Source: Planctomycetota bacterium
Lineage (GTDB): Bacteria; Planctomycetota; Brocadiia; JAJRTI01
DNA: 15,340 nucleotides
NCBI GenBank assembly: GCA_024278415.1
Contig: JAJRTI010000824.1
Span: forward strand, 1 to 15,340
Direction: 5' to 3'
In this document: one piece after another, positions 6,203-12,751 of the stretch
Layout of the letters: each line of letters begins with the position of its first letter
How positions within the stretch are numbered: the stretch's first letter is position 1
Translations under genes and position numbers: made by a program
The notes under the pieces: generated by a model
What the model was told of the DNA's origin: nothing
What the model saw: only the letters and a program-made list of their open reading frames with translations
Database searches by the model: none

Positions 6203-6565
6203 TCAAAACGTCAGCACCTTCCAGCCTTCATGGAGCATGTCCGACAGGGGCTTGCCCATGCCGGTGACGTTGATGCCCATGTCCGTGAGCGCCTCGGCCG
6301 CGCCGAACATCTTCGCTCCGGCGATGCAGGCGTAGACTTCCACGCCATCCTCGATCATGGCCTTCACCTGTTCCTGCAATTCCTCGTCGCGCAGCAGCAG
6401 CCCGGCCGATGGCCCCCACACGAGGAGGCGCACCTTGTCGAACCAGAGGTTGCGATACGCGTTGTGCGCGTACATGAAGCACACGGCCTTGGCCACGTCG
6501 GGGTCCGCGCTGGACCAGACCACCGCGAGTTTCGTCTCTTCCTGGGCGTTGTTGCTGTCTGTCAT
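6203..6565 (-). CDS. DsrE family protein
   Basis: A 120-aa protein of the DsrE/DsrF-like superfamily (small alpha/beta proteins, some of which carry persulfide sulfur on a cysteine). The features seen are KLAVVWSSADPDVAKAV at the first strand and helix, VRLLVWGPSAGLLLRD (45-60) with the family's W-G-P-S turn, VEVYACIAGAKMFG (76-88) with Cys80 at the place of the usual DsrE cysteine, and GINVTGMGKPL near the C-terminus. Many relatives have a second nearby Cys (CxxC-like); here the equivalent position is Gly83, leaving one. Start ATG 6565 has GAGG about 9 nt upstream. It is the first gene of a minus-strand run with the unknown 237-aa protein and perhaps the 394-aa oxidoreductase. Sulfur transfer is possible but unproven; no other dsr or tus genes are in view. 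Confidence 0.85.
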   Translation of the reverse strand: MTDSNNAQEETKLAVVWSSADPDVAKAVCFMYAHNAYRNLWFDKVRLLVWGPSAGLLLRDEELQEQVKAMIEDGVEVYACIAGAKMFGAAEALTDMGINVTGMGKPLSDMLHEGWKVLTF

Positions 6566-6749
6566 GTGGACCTCTTCTCTGTTTCGTTCTCAATGCTCAG
6601 CGCCCAAAGTAACCACCTCGGCCTTCGAACGCAATCCACAGAGGCGCCCATCATGCAGGCGCATGACTTGCCTCCGCCCGGCTCCCGTGCTTAACTGGGA
6701 CCTTCTGTCCCGTGCACCAGCATCCAGACTGAGAGAGGAAAGGAACATC
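6566..6749. other. Divergent promoter region between DsrE and Gfo/Idh/MocA genes
   Basis: 184 bp between divergent starts. It contains a small hairpin GGGAC-CTTCT-GTCCC (6697-6711) and a direct repeat CCCGTGC (6684-6690 and 6709-6715) about 40-65 nt before the plus-strand gene. Toward that gene a weak promoter candidate is TTGCCT, 17 nt, TTAACT ending just before the hairpin. No strong operator was recognised. Confidence 0.4.
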
Positions 6750-7910
6750 ATGCTCAAGGTCGGCATCATCGGCTACGGCGGCCGCGTCAGCAACATGGCC
6801 AAGCGGCTCGCCATGTTCGACATCCCCTACCAAGTCGCCGCGGTAGCGGACCCGCGCAAGGACGAGATCGAGGCCGCGAACGACGACTTCCTCAAGGACG
6901 CGGAGTTCTTCGAGGACGCGGACGAATTGCTCGACCAGGCCGAACTCGACGGCGTCATGATCGGCACGCGCTGCTTCATGCACGCGCCCATGGCCTGCAA
7001 GGTGGCGAAGCGCAATGTGCCGCTATTCTTGGAGAAGCCCGTCGCGATTAGCTTCGAGCAGGTGACGCAGCTCGCGGACGCGTTCGCGTCGTTCACCGCG
7101 CCGGTTGTGGTCTCGTTTCCGCTGCGCGTCAGCCCGCTGTGCTTGGCCGTGAAGGAGGTGATCGACTCCGGCAAGGTGGGCGCGATCGAGCACGTGGCCG
7201 CGTTCAACGACGTGCCGTACGGCTCCACGTATTACACGAACTGGTACCGCAACTACAGCGAGGTGGGCGGGCTGTTCCTCCAGAAGGCCACCCACGACCT
7301 GGACTACATCAGCTTCCTCCTGGGCCAGCAGCCCAAGTGGGTGTGCGCGATGAACGCGCAGCGCATCTACGGCGGCGACAAGCCGTTCGACCTCAAGTGC
7401 GACGACTGCGACGAGCAGGCCGAGTGCCCGGAGAGCCAGTTCAACCTGTTCTACGAGCGCCATCGCGGGGACAAGGTCGCCAAGAGCCCCCGGCGCATGT
7501 GCATGTTCGCCGACGGCATCAAGAACGAGGATCTGGGCAATTGCATCGTCGAATACGAGGGCGGTGCGCAGGCGAGCTATTCGCAGAACTTCTACGCGCG
7601 TAACAAGGCCGGCCGGCGCGGCGCCCGGCTTTACGGATACGACGGCACGATCCACTTCGACTGGTATGAGAACCAACTCAAGGTGTTCTACCATCGCACG
7701 CCCGCGGTGGAGACGCTCGACTTCAGCGGCGGCATGTCGCACTTCGGCGGCGACCGGGAGTTGTGCTACGATTTCCTGCTGGCCATGCTCGACGGCAAGC
7801 CCTCGCGCACGCCCATCGAGGCGGGCATCATGAGCGCGCTCACGTGCCTCTATGCGCGCAAGTCGGCCGAAGAGCGTGTGTTTTGCGAGGTGAAGCTGCC
7901 GCAGTCTTGA
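6750..7910 (+). CDS. Gfo/Idh/MocA family oxidoreductase with cysteine cluster
   Basis: A 386-aa NAD(P)-dependent oxidoreductase. The Rossmann fold begins at once (MLKVGIIGYGGRVSNMA), the canonical FLEKPVAI places EKP at residues 95-97, and KATHDLDYISFLLG (179-192) gives the His-x-x-Asp catalytic region. Between about 215 and 265 it carries C217-x2-C220-x5-C226 (KCDDCDEQAECPES) followed by C251 and C265, a pattern able to bind zinc or another metal and absent from most of the family. ATG 6750 is preceded by AGGAAAGGA, a good ribosome binding site. A GC-rich hairpin follows its stop. It lies upstream of the ketosynthase gene on the same strand with a 130-bp gap that carries its own promoter-like sequence, so it is probably a separate unit. 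The substrate is unknown. Confidence 0.92.
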   Translation: MLKVGIIGYGGRVSNMAKRLAMFDIPYQVAAVADPRKDEIEAANDDFLKDAEFFEDADELLDQAELDGVMIGTRCFMHAPMACKVAKRNVPLFLEKPVAISFEQVTQLADAFASFTAPVVVSFPLRVSPLCLAVKEVIDSGKVGAIEHVAAFNDVPYGSTYYTNWYRNYSEVGGLFLQKATHDLDYISFLLGQQPKWVCAMNAQRIYGGDKPFDLKCDDCDEQAECPESQFNLFYERHRGDKVAKSPRRMCMFADGIKNEDLGNCIVEYEGGAQASYSQNFYARNKAGRRGARLYGYDGTIHFDWYENQLKVFYHRTPAVETLDFSGGMSHFGGDRELCYDFLLAMLDGKPSRTPIEAGIMSALTCLYARKSAEERVFCEVKLPQS

Positions 7911-7925
7911 GCGCCCCGGCAGGCT

Positions 7926-7943
7926 CGCGGCCGCGGGGCCGCG
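7926..7943 (+). terminator. GC-rich hairpin after the Gfo/Idh/MocA gene
   Basis: Arms CGCGGCC (7926-7932) and GGCCGCG (7937-7943) with a GCGG loop, 15 nt after the stop codon. There is no T-run after it, so it is only a possible terminator or 3'-end stabiliser. Confidence 0.4.
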
Positions 7944-7951
7944 GCCAAGAC

Positions 7952-7980
7952 TTGAAGCAGAGCGGCAATCCTGGCACAAT
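7952..7980 (+). promoter_or_regulatory. Sigma70-like promoter upstream of the ketosynthase gene
   Basis: TTGAAG (7952-7957), a 17-nt spacer, and CACAAT (7975-7980); each hexamer matches consensus at four of six positions. Transcription would begin near 7987, about 54 nt before the ATG at 8041. The -10 box lies within the palindrome at 7973-7985. Confidence 0.45.
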
Positions 7981-8009
7981 GTGCCGCTCCCTGTGCCGTG
8001 GCGGCACAG
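7973..8009 (+). promoter_or_regulatory. Paired palindromes, candidate operator for the ketosynthase cluster
   Basis: GGCACA-A-TGTGCC (7973-7985) is followed by CTGTGCCG-TGG-CGGCACAG (7991-8009). Both are built from the same TGTGCC / GGCACA half-site, giving four half-sites in 36 bp. The first overlaps a candidate -10 box and the second covers the expected transcription start. This would suit a dimeric repressor binding twice; the second could also fold as an RNA hairpin with a perfect 8-bp stem in the leader. Confidence 0.5.
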
Positions 8010-8040
8010 ACGGGCGCTCTCTGGCTCGGATGCTCGAAAT

Positions 8041-9279
8041 ATGTCCGCTCACAAAATTGTTATTACAGGCGTGGGCCTCACGTCGCCCATTGGCAACGAC
8101 CTGGCCGCGCTCCGCGCGAATCTGCTGGCTGGCAAGTCCGGCATCGGCTGGATCGAGCCGCGGTACATGGACCGCGTGCCGGCCGGCTGCTGCGACTTCG
8201 AGGTGACGCGGCACCAGAGCCGCAAAAGCGCCCGGCGCGGCACCCGCGCGGGCGCGATCTCCATCTACTGCGCCAACGAGGCGTTTGGCGACGCTGGGCT
8301 GGCCATGGACTCTTTGGACGCGGCCCGCGTGGGCGTGTTCGTCGGCACGACCGAGCACGGCAACGTGGAGACCGAGAACGAGATCGCCAACATCAAGGAG
8401 TTCGACTACGACACCACGTACTGGACCCACCACCACAACCCGCGCACGGTCGCGAACAACCCCGCGGGCGAGGTGTGCCTGAACATGGGCATCCACGGCC
8501 CGCACGTGTGCCTCGGCGCGGCTTGCGCGGCCGGCAACTATGGCCTCATCTACGCCGCGCAGCAGTTGGCGCTGGGCGAGGTGGACGTGGCGCTGGGCGG
8601 CGGCGTGTCGGAGAGCATCCACACGTTCGGCATCTTCGCCGGCTTCCGCAACCAGCAGGCCCTGGCCATGCACGATGACCCCACGAAGGCGTCCCGGCCG
8701 TTCGACCTTGATCGCAACGGCATCGTGGTGTCCGAGGGCGGATGCATGTACGTGCTGGAGCGCCTCGAAGATGCGCAAGCCCGCGGCGCCAAGGTCTACG
8801 CCGAGATCGCCGGTTATGCCGTGAATACCGACGCCACGGATTTCGTGTTGCCCAACCCCGCGCGGCAGGCCGAGTGCATGCGCAGGGCCATCGAGCGCGC
8901 TGGCATCACGCCTGGCCGAATCGGGCTCGTGAGCACCCACGCCACGGCCACGCCGGAGGGCGACGCACGCGAGTGTGAGGCGCTGCGGTCCGTGTTTGGC
9001 CAGGACGACGGCCCGTTCGTGAACAACACCAAGAGCTTCATCGGCCACGCGATGGGCGCGGCCGGCGCGCTGGAGCTAGCGGGCAACCTGCCCACGTTCG
9101 ACGATGGAATCGTGCACCCCACCATCAACGTGGACCACCTGGATCCCGCTTGCGCACTGCCCCATCTCGTGCTCGGCCAGCCCCAGGAGGCCGGCCGCAT
9201 CGACTACATCTTGAACAACTCCTTCGGCATGCTCGGCATCAACGCTGTGTTGATCGTCGGCCGGCCGGGGACTGACTGA
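8041..9279 (+). CDS. Beta-ketoacyl-ACP synthase, FabF-like
   Basis: A 412-aa decarboxylating condensing enzyme of the KAS II (FabF) type, which extends an acyl chain by two carbons from malonyl-ACP. The catalytic set is complete: nucleophile Cys162 in GAACAAGNYG, His300 in STHATATPEGD, and Lys331 / His336 in NNTKSFIGHAMGAAG. The C-terminal gate loop, usually NSFGFGGTN in FabF, reads NSFGMLGIN (393-401), so the gating Phe is Met and a Gly is Leu. ATG 8041 is chosen because MSAHKIVITGVGLTSPIG matches the family N-terminus; an earlier in-frame ATG (7981) would lie in the operator palindrome. It is followed on the same strand by an ACP and two FAD oxidoreductases, which makes a specialised acyl pathway more likely than housekeeping fatty acid synthesis. 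Confidence 0.93.
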   Translation: MSAHKIVITGVGLTSPIGNDLAALRANLLAGKSGIGWIEPRYMDRVPAGCCDFEVTRHQSRKSARRGTRAGAISIYCANEAFGDAGLAMDSLDAARVGVFVGTTEHGNVETENEIANIKEFDYDTTYWTHHHNPRTVANNPAGEVCLNMGIHGPHVCLGAACAAGNYGLIYAAQQLALGEVDVALGGGVSESIHTFGIFAGFRNQQALAMHDDPTKASRPFDLDRNGIVVSEGGCMYVLERLEDAQARGAKVYAEIAGYAVNTDATDFVLPNPARQAECMRRAIERAGITPGRIGLVSTHATATPEGDARECEALRSVFGQDDGPFVNNTKSFIGHAMGAAGALELAGNLPTFDDGIVHPTINVDHLDPACALPHLVLGQPQEAGRIDYILNNSFGMLGINAVLIVGRPGTD

Positions 9280-9280
9280 C

Positions 9281-9295
9281 GCGGGCCTTGCCCGC
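9281..9295 (+). repeat. Hairpin directly after the ketosynthase stop
   Basis: Perfect arms GCGGGC and GCCCGC around a CTT loop, starting two bases after the stop codon. With no T-run it is not a convincing terminator; it may attenuate or stabilise the message between the ketosynthase and the ACP gene. Confidence 0.5.
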
Positions 9296-9355
9296 ACCCC
9301 AAGAGGAGCGGGCGGCCTTCGCCGTCCGTCTTCCGCCATACGACTGTGTAAGCAT

Positions 9356-9375
9356 CGGAACGCGAAGGCGTTCCG
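9356..9375 (+). repeat. Second hairpin in the ketosynthase-ACP gap
   Basis: Perfect 8-bp arms CGGAACGC (9356-9363) and GCGTTCCG (9368-9375) around GAAG, about 48 nt before the ACP start. The string GCGTTCCGCT is shared with the nested repeat near 1931-1940, which suggests a dispersed repeat family. Confidence 0.55.
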
Positions 9376-9422
9376 CTCCGACACCGATGTCCTTGCCACG
9401 CAAGAGGTAGAGAGAACTCCGC

Positions 9423-9671
9423 ATGACCAGAGATGAACTACGGGAAGAAGTGCTCAAGATCATCGCCGACATCGCGCCCGATGAGGATCTCGACGACATC
9501 GACGATGAGCAACCCCTGCGCGACCAGATCGACCTCGACTCCATGGACTTCCTCGACATTGTGCTGGAACTCCGCAAGCGGCACAAGGTGGAAGTGCCGG
9601 AGGAGGACTACCCGAAGCTGCGGACCATGAAGAGCACGGTCGACTATCTGCTCCCCAAGTTCCCCCATTAG
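9423..9671 (+). CDS. Acyl carrier protein
   Basis: An 82-aa acidic protein with the four-helix ACP pattern. The phosphopantetheine attachment site is Ser40 in IDLDSMDFLDIV, the expected DSM-type motif at the start of helix II. Asp and Glu are dense before it (DEDLDDIDDEQPL) and the tail DYLLPKFPH is more basic. Holo-ACP would carry the growing chain for the upstream ketosynthase. ATG 9423 has AGAGG and GAGAG purine stretches 6-18 nt upstream. The ketosynthase gene is 143 bp upstream and a flavoprotein gene 76 bp downstream, all on one strand. Housekeeping acpP normally sits beside fabD, fabG and fabF; that context is lacking, so this is probably a pathway-dedicated ACP. Confidence 0.93.
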   Translation: MTRDELREEVLKIIADIAPDEDLDDIDDEQPLRDQIDLDSMDFLDIVLELRKRHKVEVPEEDYPKLRTMKSTVDYLLPKFPH

Positions 9672-9747
9672 GCCCGAGTTGTTGCGACACAAAAGACGGG
9701 CAGGGGCCGGGAGCGCACGCGGGGCCCTCGCCAATGCGTAGACGTCC

Positions 9748-11163
9748 ATGAAGTACGACGTCGCCATCATTGGAGCCGGCCTGTCCGGCCTCGCCGCAGG
9801 CATTCGCCTGGCCCACTTCGGCAAGAAGGTGCTCATCGTCGAGGCCCACACCGCGTGCGGCGGGCTCAACTCGTACTATCGCCGCCAAGGCCGTGTCATC
9901 GACGTGGGGCTGCACGCGATGACCAATTTCGTGCCCAAGGGCGAACGCCGCGCACCGCTCACCAAGCTCCTGCGACAGCTCCGCATCGGGTACGACGAAC
10001 TGGGCCTCATCGAGCAGAACGGATCGCGCATCGACGGGCCCACCTGCTCCCTGAAGTTCAACAACGACTTCAACTACCTCCGGGCACAGGTCGCCCAGCA
10101 GTTCCCCAACGAACTGGAGAACCTCAACCGGCTCGCGGACGCGATCGACGCGTACAACGACACCGCGCTCGACCAGCCGAAGCTCCTCGCGCGCATCGAA
10201 GTCGCCAAGTTCATCAACAACCCTGACCTCGTGGAAATGCTCTTCGCGCCGGTCATGTACTATGGCAACTCTGCGGAAGACGACATGGACTTCGCGCAGT
10301 TCGCCATCATGTGCAAGAGCGTCTTCCAGCAGGGCTTCTGCCGGCCCGAGCAGGGCATGAAGCACGTCATCGGCATCCTCGTGGGGCGCTACACGGAGTC
10401 GGGAGGCGAACTGAAGCTCGGCACGCGCGTCGAGGAGCTGCTCATCGAGGCTGGCCGCGTCAAGTCGATTCGCCTCGAACACGGCGAGGAGGTGCAGGCG
10501 GACAAGGTGATGTCCTCGGCCGGCTACGTGGAGACCATGCGCCTGTGTTCCGACCGGCCCGACAACTGCCTGGAGGACAAGGTCGGCAAGCTCTCGTTCG
10601 TGGAGATGATCGCGTTCCTGGACGTGATCCCGGCCACGCTTGGCATCGAAGACACGATCGTCTTCTACAACAACGACCACCTCTTCACGTACCGCCAGCC
10701 CACCGAACTGGTCGATCTCACGTCGGGCGTGATCTGCTGCCCCAACAACTTTCACTATCGCAACCCGCCGACCGAGGGCATCATCCGCATCACGGCCAAG
10801 GCGTCGTATCCGCTGTGGCGCGCCATCGTAGGCGGTGACAACCCCCGCCAGGCGAGCGCCGACGCGCGAGCGCAATACGAGCGCGCCAAGACCGAGGCCA
10901 TGGACCAGCTCATGGCCGAGGCCGTGCGCCACGTGCCGGACTTCCGCAACCACGTGACCTACGCCGACCTCTTCACGCCTCTCACAATCAAGCGCTTCTC
11001 CGGCCACCTCGGCGGAGCGGTATACGGCGCGCCCGAGAAACACCGCAAGGGCCTGACCCCGGTCGAAAACCTCTTCCTCTGCGGCACCGACCAAGGCTTT
11101 CTCGGCATCGTGGGCTCCATGCTCTCCGGCATCTCCATGGCCAACATGCATTGCCTCAGGTGA
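9748..11163 (+). CDS. FAD-dependent oxidoreductase, phytoene desaturase / retinol saturase-like (paralog 1)
   Basis: A 471-aa flavoprotein of the CrtI / CrtISO / retinol saturase type. The N-terminal FAD-binding Rossmann motif is KYDVAIIGAGLSGLAAG (GxGxxG at residues 9-14), with Glu32 in LIVEAH ending the second strand and ACGGLNSYY after it. The C-terminal FAD signature is LFLCGTDQGFLGIVGSMLSG. Enzymes of this fold desaturate, saturate or isomerise polyene or acyl chains. Between the ACP and a second paralog, its most likely substrate is an ACP-bound or released acyl chain made by the adjacent ketosynthase; a carotenoid is less likely because no phytoene synthase is in view. ATG 9748 gives a start just before the FAD motif, though no good Shine-Dalgarno precedes it, so coupling to the ACP message is possible. 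Confidence 0.9.
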   Translation: MKYDVAIIGAGLSGLAAGIRLAHFGKKVLIVEAHTACGGLNSYYRRQGRVIDVGLHAMTNFVPKGERRAPLTKLLRQLRIGYDELGLIEQNGSRIDGPTCSLKFNNDFNYLRAQVAQQFPNELENLNRLADAIDAYNDTALDQPKLLARIEVAKFINNPDLVEMLFAPVMYYGNSAEDDMDFAQFAIMCKSVFQQGFCRPEQGMKHVIGILVGRYTESGGELKLGTRVEELLIEAGRVKSIRLEHGEEVQADKVMSSAGYVETMRLCSDRPDNCLEDKVGKLSFVEMIAFLDVIPATLGIEDTIVFYNNDHLFTYRQPTELVDLTSGVICCPNNFHYRNPPTEGIIRITAKASYPLWRAIVGGDNPRQASADARAQYERAKTEAMDQLMAEAVRHVPDFRNHVTYADLFTPLTIKRFSGHLGGAVYGAPEKHRKGLTPVENLFLCGTDQGFLGIVGSMLSGISMANMHCLR

Positions 11164-11195
11164 GTGCCTGGGGACGCCATGCGGAAGCCCGCAAT

Positions 11196-11229
11196 CCCCC
11201 CCCTTCGAGGGGGGGAACCGAAGGGGGGG
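11196..11229. repeat. C/G-tract competing hairpins
   Basis: Eight C's (11196-11203), TTCGA, then seven G's (11209-11215) form one hairpin. Alternatively CCCCCCCTTCG (11197-11207) pairs perfectly with CGAAGGGGGGG (11219-11229). The two folds exclude each other. Confidence 0.65.
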
Positions 11230-11278
11230 TAGCCTTTGCGGAAGTTGCTCGGCGGTCCTGTGGCGACCCCCCTGTGGT

Positions 11279-11296
11279 CCCCCCTGGGAGGGGGGG
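11279..11296. repeat. Second C/G-tract hairpin
   Basis: Six C's (11279-11284), a TGGGA loop and seven G's (11290-11296). Like the tracts at 11196-11229 it lies between the halves of the split repeat and could stall transcription or replication or vary in length. Confidence 0.6.
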
Positions 11297-11359
11297 CGGG
11301 GATCGCATCGTGGCACCAGACACTCCGGGAGACGCCCCATCGCCTCAACATTGGAAAAC

Positions 11360-12751
11360 GTGAAACCCGAATACGACGTCATCGTCATTGGCAGCGGCCT
11401 CGGCGGGCTCACCGCGGCCAACCGGCTCGCGCGCTTCGGCCGGTCCGTGCTGCTGCTCGAACAGCACTTCATGCTCGGCGGCCTCGCGGCGTATTTCAAG
11501 CGCAAGGGCCACATCTTCGACGTGTCCCTCCACGGCTTCCCGTACGGCATGGTCAAGACCTGCCGCAAGTACTGGACACGCGAGATCGCCGACTCCATCG
11601 TCCAACTCGAACGCATTGTATTCGACAACCCGCAGTTCTCCGTCGAGACGACCTTCACCACCGAAGACTTCACGCGCATCATCATCGAGCACTTCGGTGT
11701 GGCCAAGGAAACAGTCGACGCGTTCTTCGAGGAGGTCCGCAAGATGGACTTCTTCGACGACCAGACCGAAACGAACCGTGAACTGTTCGAGCGCTTCTTC
11801 CCCGGCCGATCCGATGTGGTGCGTTTCCTCATGGAGCCCATCACCTACGCCAACGGCTCCACGCTCGACGAGCCAGCCATCACGTACGGCATCGTGTTCA
11901 GCAACTTCATGAACCGCGGGGTCTACACCGTGCGCGGCGGCACGGATTGGCTCATGGGCAAAATGGAGGAGGAGCTGCGCGGCAACCGCGTGGACATTGC
12001 GCGGCGCGCGCGTGTGGACAAGATTGTGGTCGAGAACGGCCGCGCGGCTGGCGTGAGCGTGGGCGGCAAGACCATCAAGGCCAGGAGCGTGCTCTCGAAC
12101 GCGAACCTCAAGGCCACCGTGCTCGACATGATCGGCGAAGAACATCTGCCCGCGGACTTCGCCGCGCTCGCCAAGGAGTTGCGCCTCAGCACGTCGAGTT
12201 GCCAAGTCTACATGGGCATTCGAGAGGGCGAGTCCATCCCAGACGTGGGCGACCTGCTCTTTACGTCGACCGCGCCGGAGTTCGACACCGACGCGCTGCT
12301 GTCTCGCAACGTCACCAGCCGCACGTACTCGATCTACTACCCCAAGACGCGGCCCGGCCACCACCGCTACACCATCGTCGCGTCCATGAACGCGCGCTAT
12401 GAGGATTGGGACGGCCTGTCCCGGGAGGATTACGAAGCGTCGAAGCAGGATTTGGTTGAGGACACGCTGAACGCGGTCGAGACGTACCTGCCCGGCGTGC
12501 GCGACAAGATCGACTACACGGAAGCCGCAACGCCTAGAACCTTCGAACGCTACACCGGCCACTTGCGAGGAGCATCGTTCGGCACGAAGTTCGAGGGCCT
12601 CCGGATCAGCAGCGAACTGCCCGCCGCGCTCCCCGGCGCGTTCCACACCGGTTCGGCTGCGATCATCATGTCCGGATGGCTCGGCGCGGCCAACTACGGG
12701 GTGATCATCGCAAACAAGGTGGATGAGTATCTGGACAAGGTGGGCGCGTAG
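11360..12751 (+). CDS. FAD-dependent oxidoreductase, phytoene desaturase-like (paralog 2)
   Basis: A 463-aa flavoprotein of the same superfamily as the preceding gene. The FAD motif is EYDVIVIGSGLGGLTAANRL (GxGxxG at residues 11-16), Glu34 in LLLEQH ends the second strand, and MLGGLAAYFKRKGHIFDVS follows as in CrtI-type enzymes. The C-terminal region FHTGSAAIIMSGWLGAANYG replaces the usual signature in divergent form. I chose GTG 11360 because the protein then starts MKPEYDV like paralog 1 (MKYDV) and has GGA just upstream; an in-frame TTG at 11351 is the alternative. The two paralogs differ strongly, so they probably act on different bonds or at different steps, or as a pair, as with paired desaturases in polyene pathways. 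It is the last gene of the ketosynthase cluster. Confidence 0.88.
   Translation: MKPEYDVIVIGSGLGGLTAANRLARFGRSVLLLEQHFMLGGLAAYFKRKGHIFDVSLHGFPYGMVKTCRKYWTREIADSIVQLERIVFDNPQFSVETTFTTEDFTRIIIEHFGVAKETVDAFFEEVRKMDFFDDQTETNRELFERFFPGRSDVVRFLMEPITYANGSTLDEPAITYGIVFSNFMNRGVYTVRGGTDWLMGKMEEELRGNRVDIARRARVDKIVVENGRAAGVSVGGKTIKARSVLSNANLKATVLDMIGEEHLPADFAALAKELRLSTSSCQVYMGIREGESIPDVGDLLFTSTAPEFDTDALLSRNVTSRTYSIYYPKTRPGHHRYTIVASMNARYEDWDGLSREDYEASKQDLVEDTLNAVETYLPGVRDKIDYTEAATPRTFERYTGHLRGASFGTKFEGLRISSELPAALPGAFHTGSAAIIMSGWLGAANYGVIIANKVDEYLDKVGA

Larger units (their letters stand above)
11170..11324. repeat. Palindromic interspersed repeat, split copy
   Basis: The left block at 11170-11192 matches 2039-2061 at 22 of 23 bases. 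The right block GGGATCGCATCGT at 11299-11311 matches 2067-2079 exactly, and CCAGACACT follows both. Here the halves are 106 nt apart instead of 5, the gap being filled by C/G-tract sequence (11193-11298). Confidence 0.75.
11164..11359. other. Repeat-filled gap between the two flavoprotein genes
   Basis: About 196 bp, largely a split copy of the repeat also at 2039-2090 with long C and G tracts between its halves. No ORF with coding character was seen. Confidence 0.6.

Noticed and set aside
6203..6565. Dissimilatory sulfite reductase or tus sulfur-relay locus
   Set aside because: Only a single DsrE-like protein is present, without DsrF, DsrH, DsrC or reductase subunits.
7972..7986. Sigma54 promoter starting TGGCAC
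   Set aside because: The -24 half fits, but the -12 position reads GCCG instead of TTGC, so the palindrome explains the sequence better.
9460..11844. A very long antisense open frame (794 codons) opposite the ACP and flavoprotein genes
   Set aside because: Its translation is rich in Arg, Val, Asp, Glu and His with no domain, and it lies fully opposite genes with clear family motifs; this is the usual antisense shadow of GC-rich coding DNA.
9748..12751. Carotenoid biosynthesis operon, from the two CrtI-like proteins
   Set aside because: No phytoene synthase, cyclase or prenyltransferase is present and the neighbours are a ketosynthase and an ACP, so an acyl substrate is more likely.
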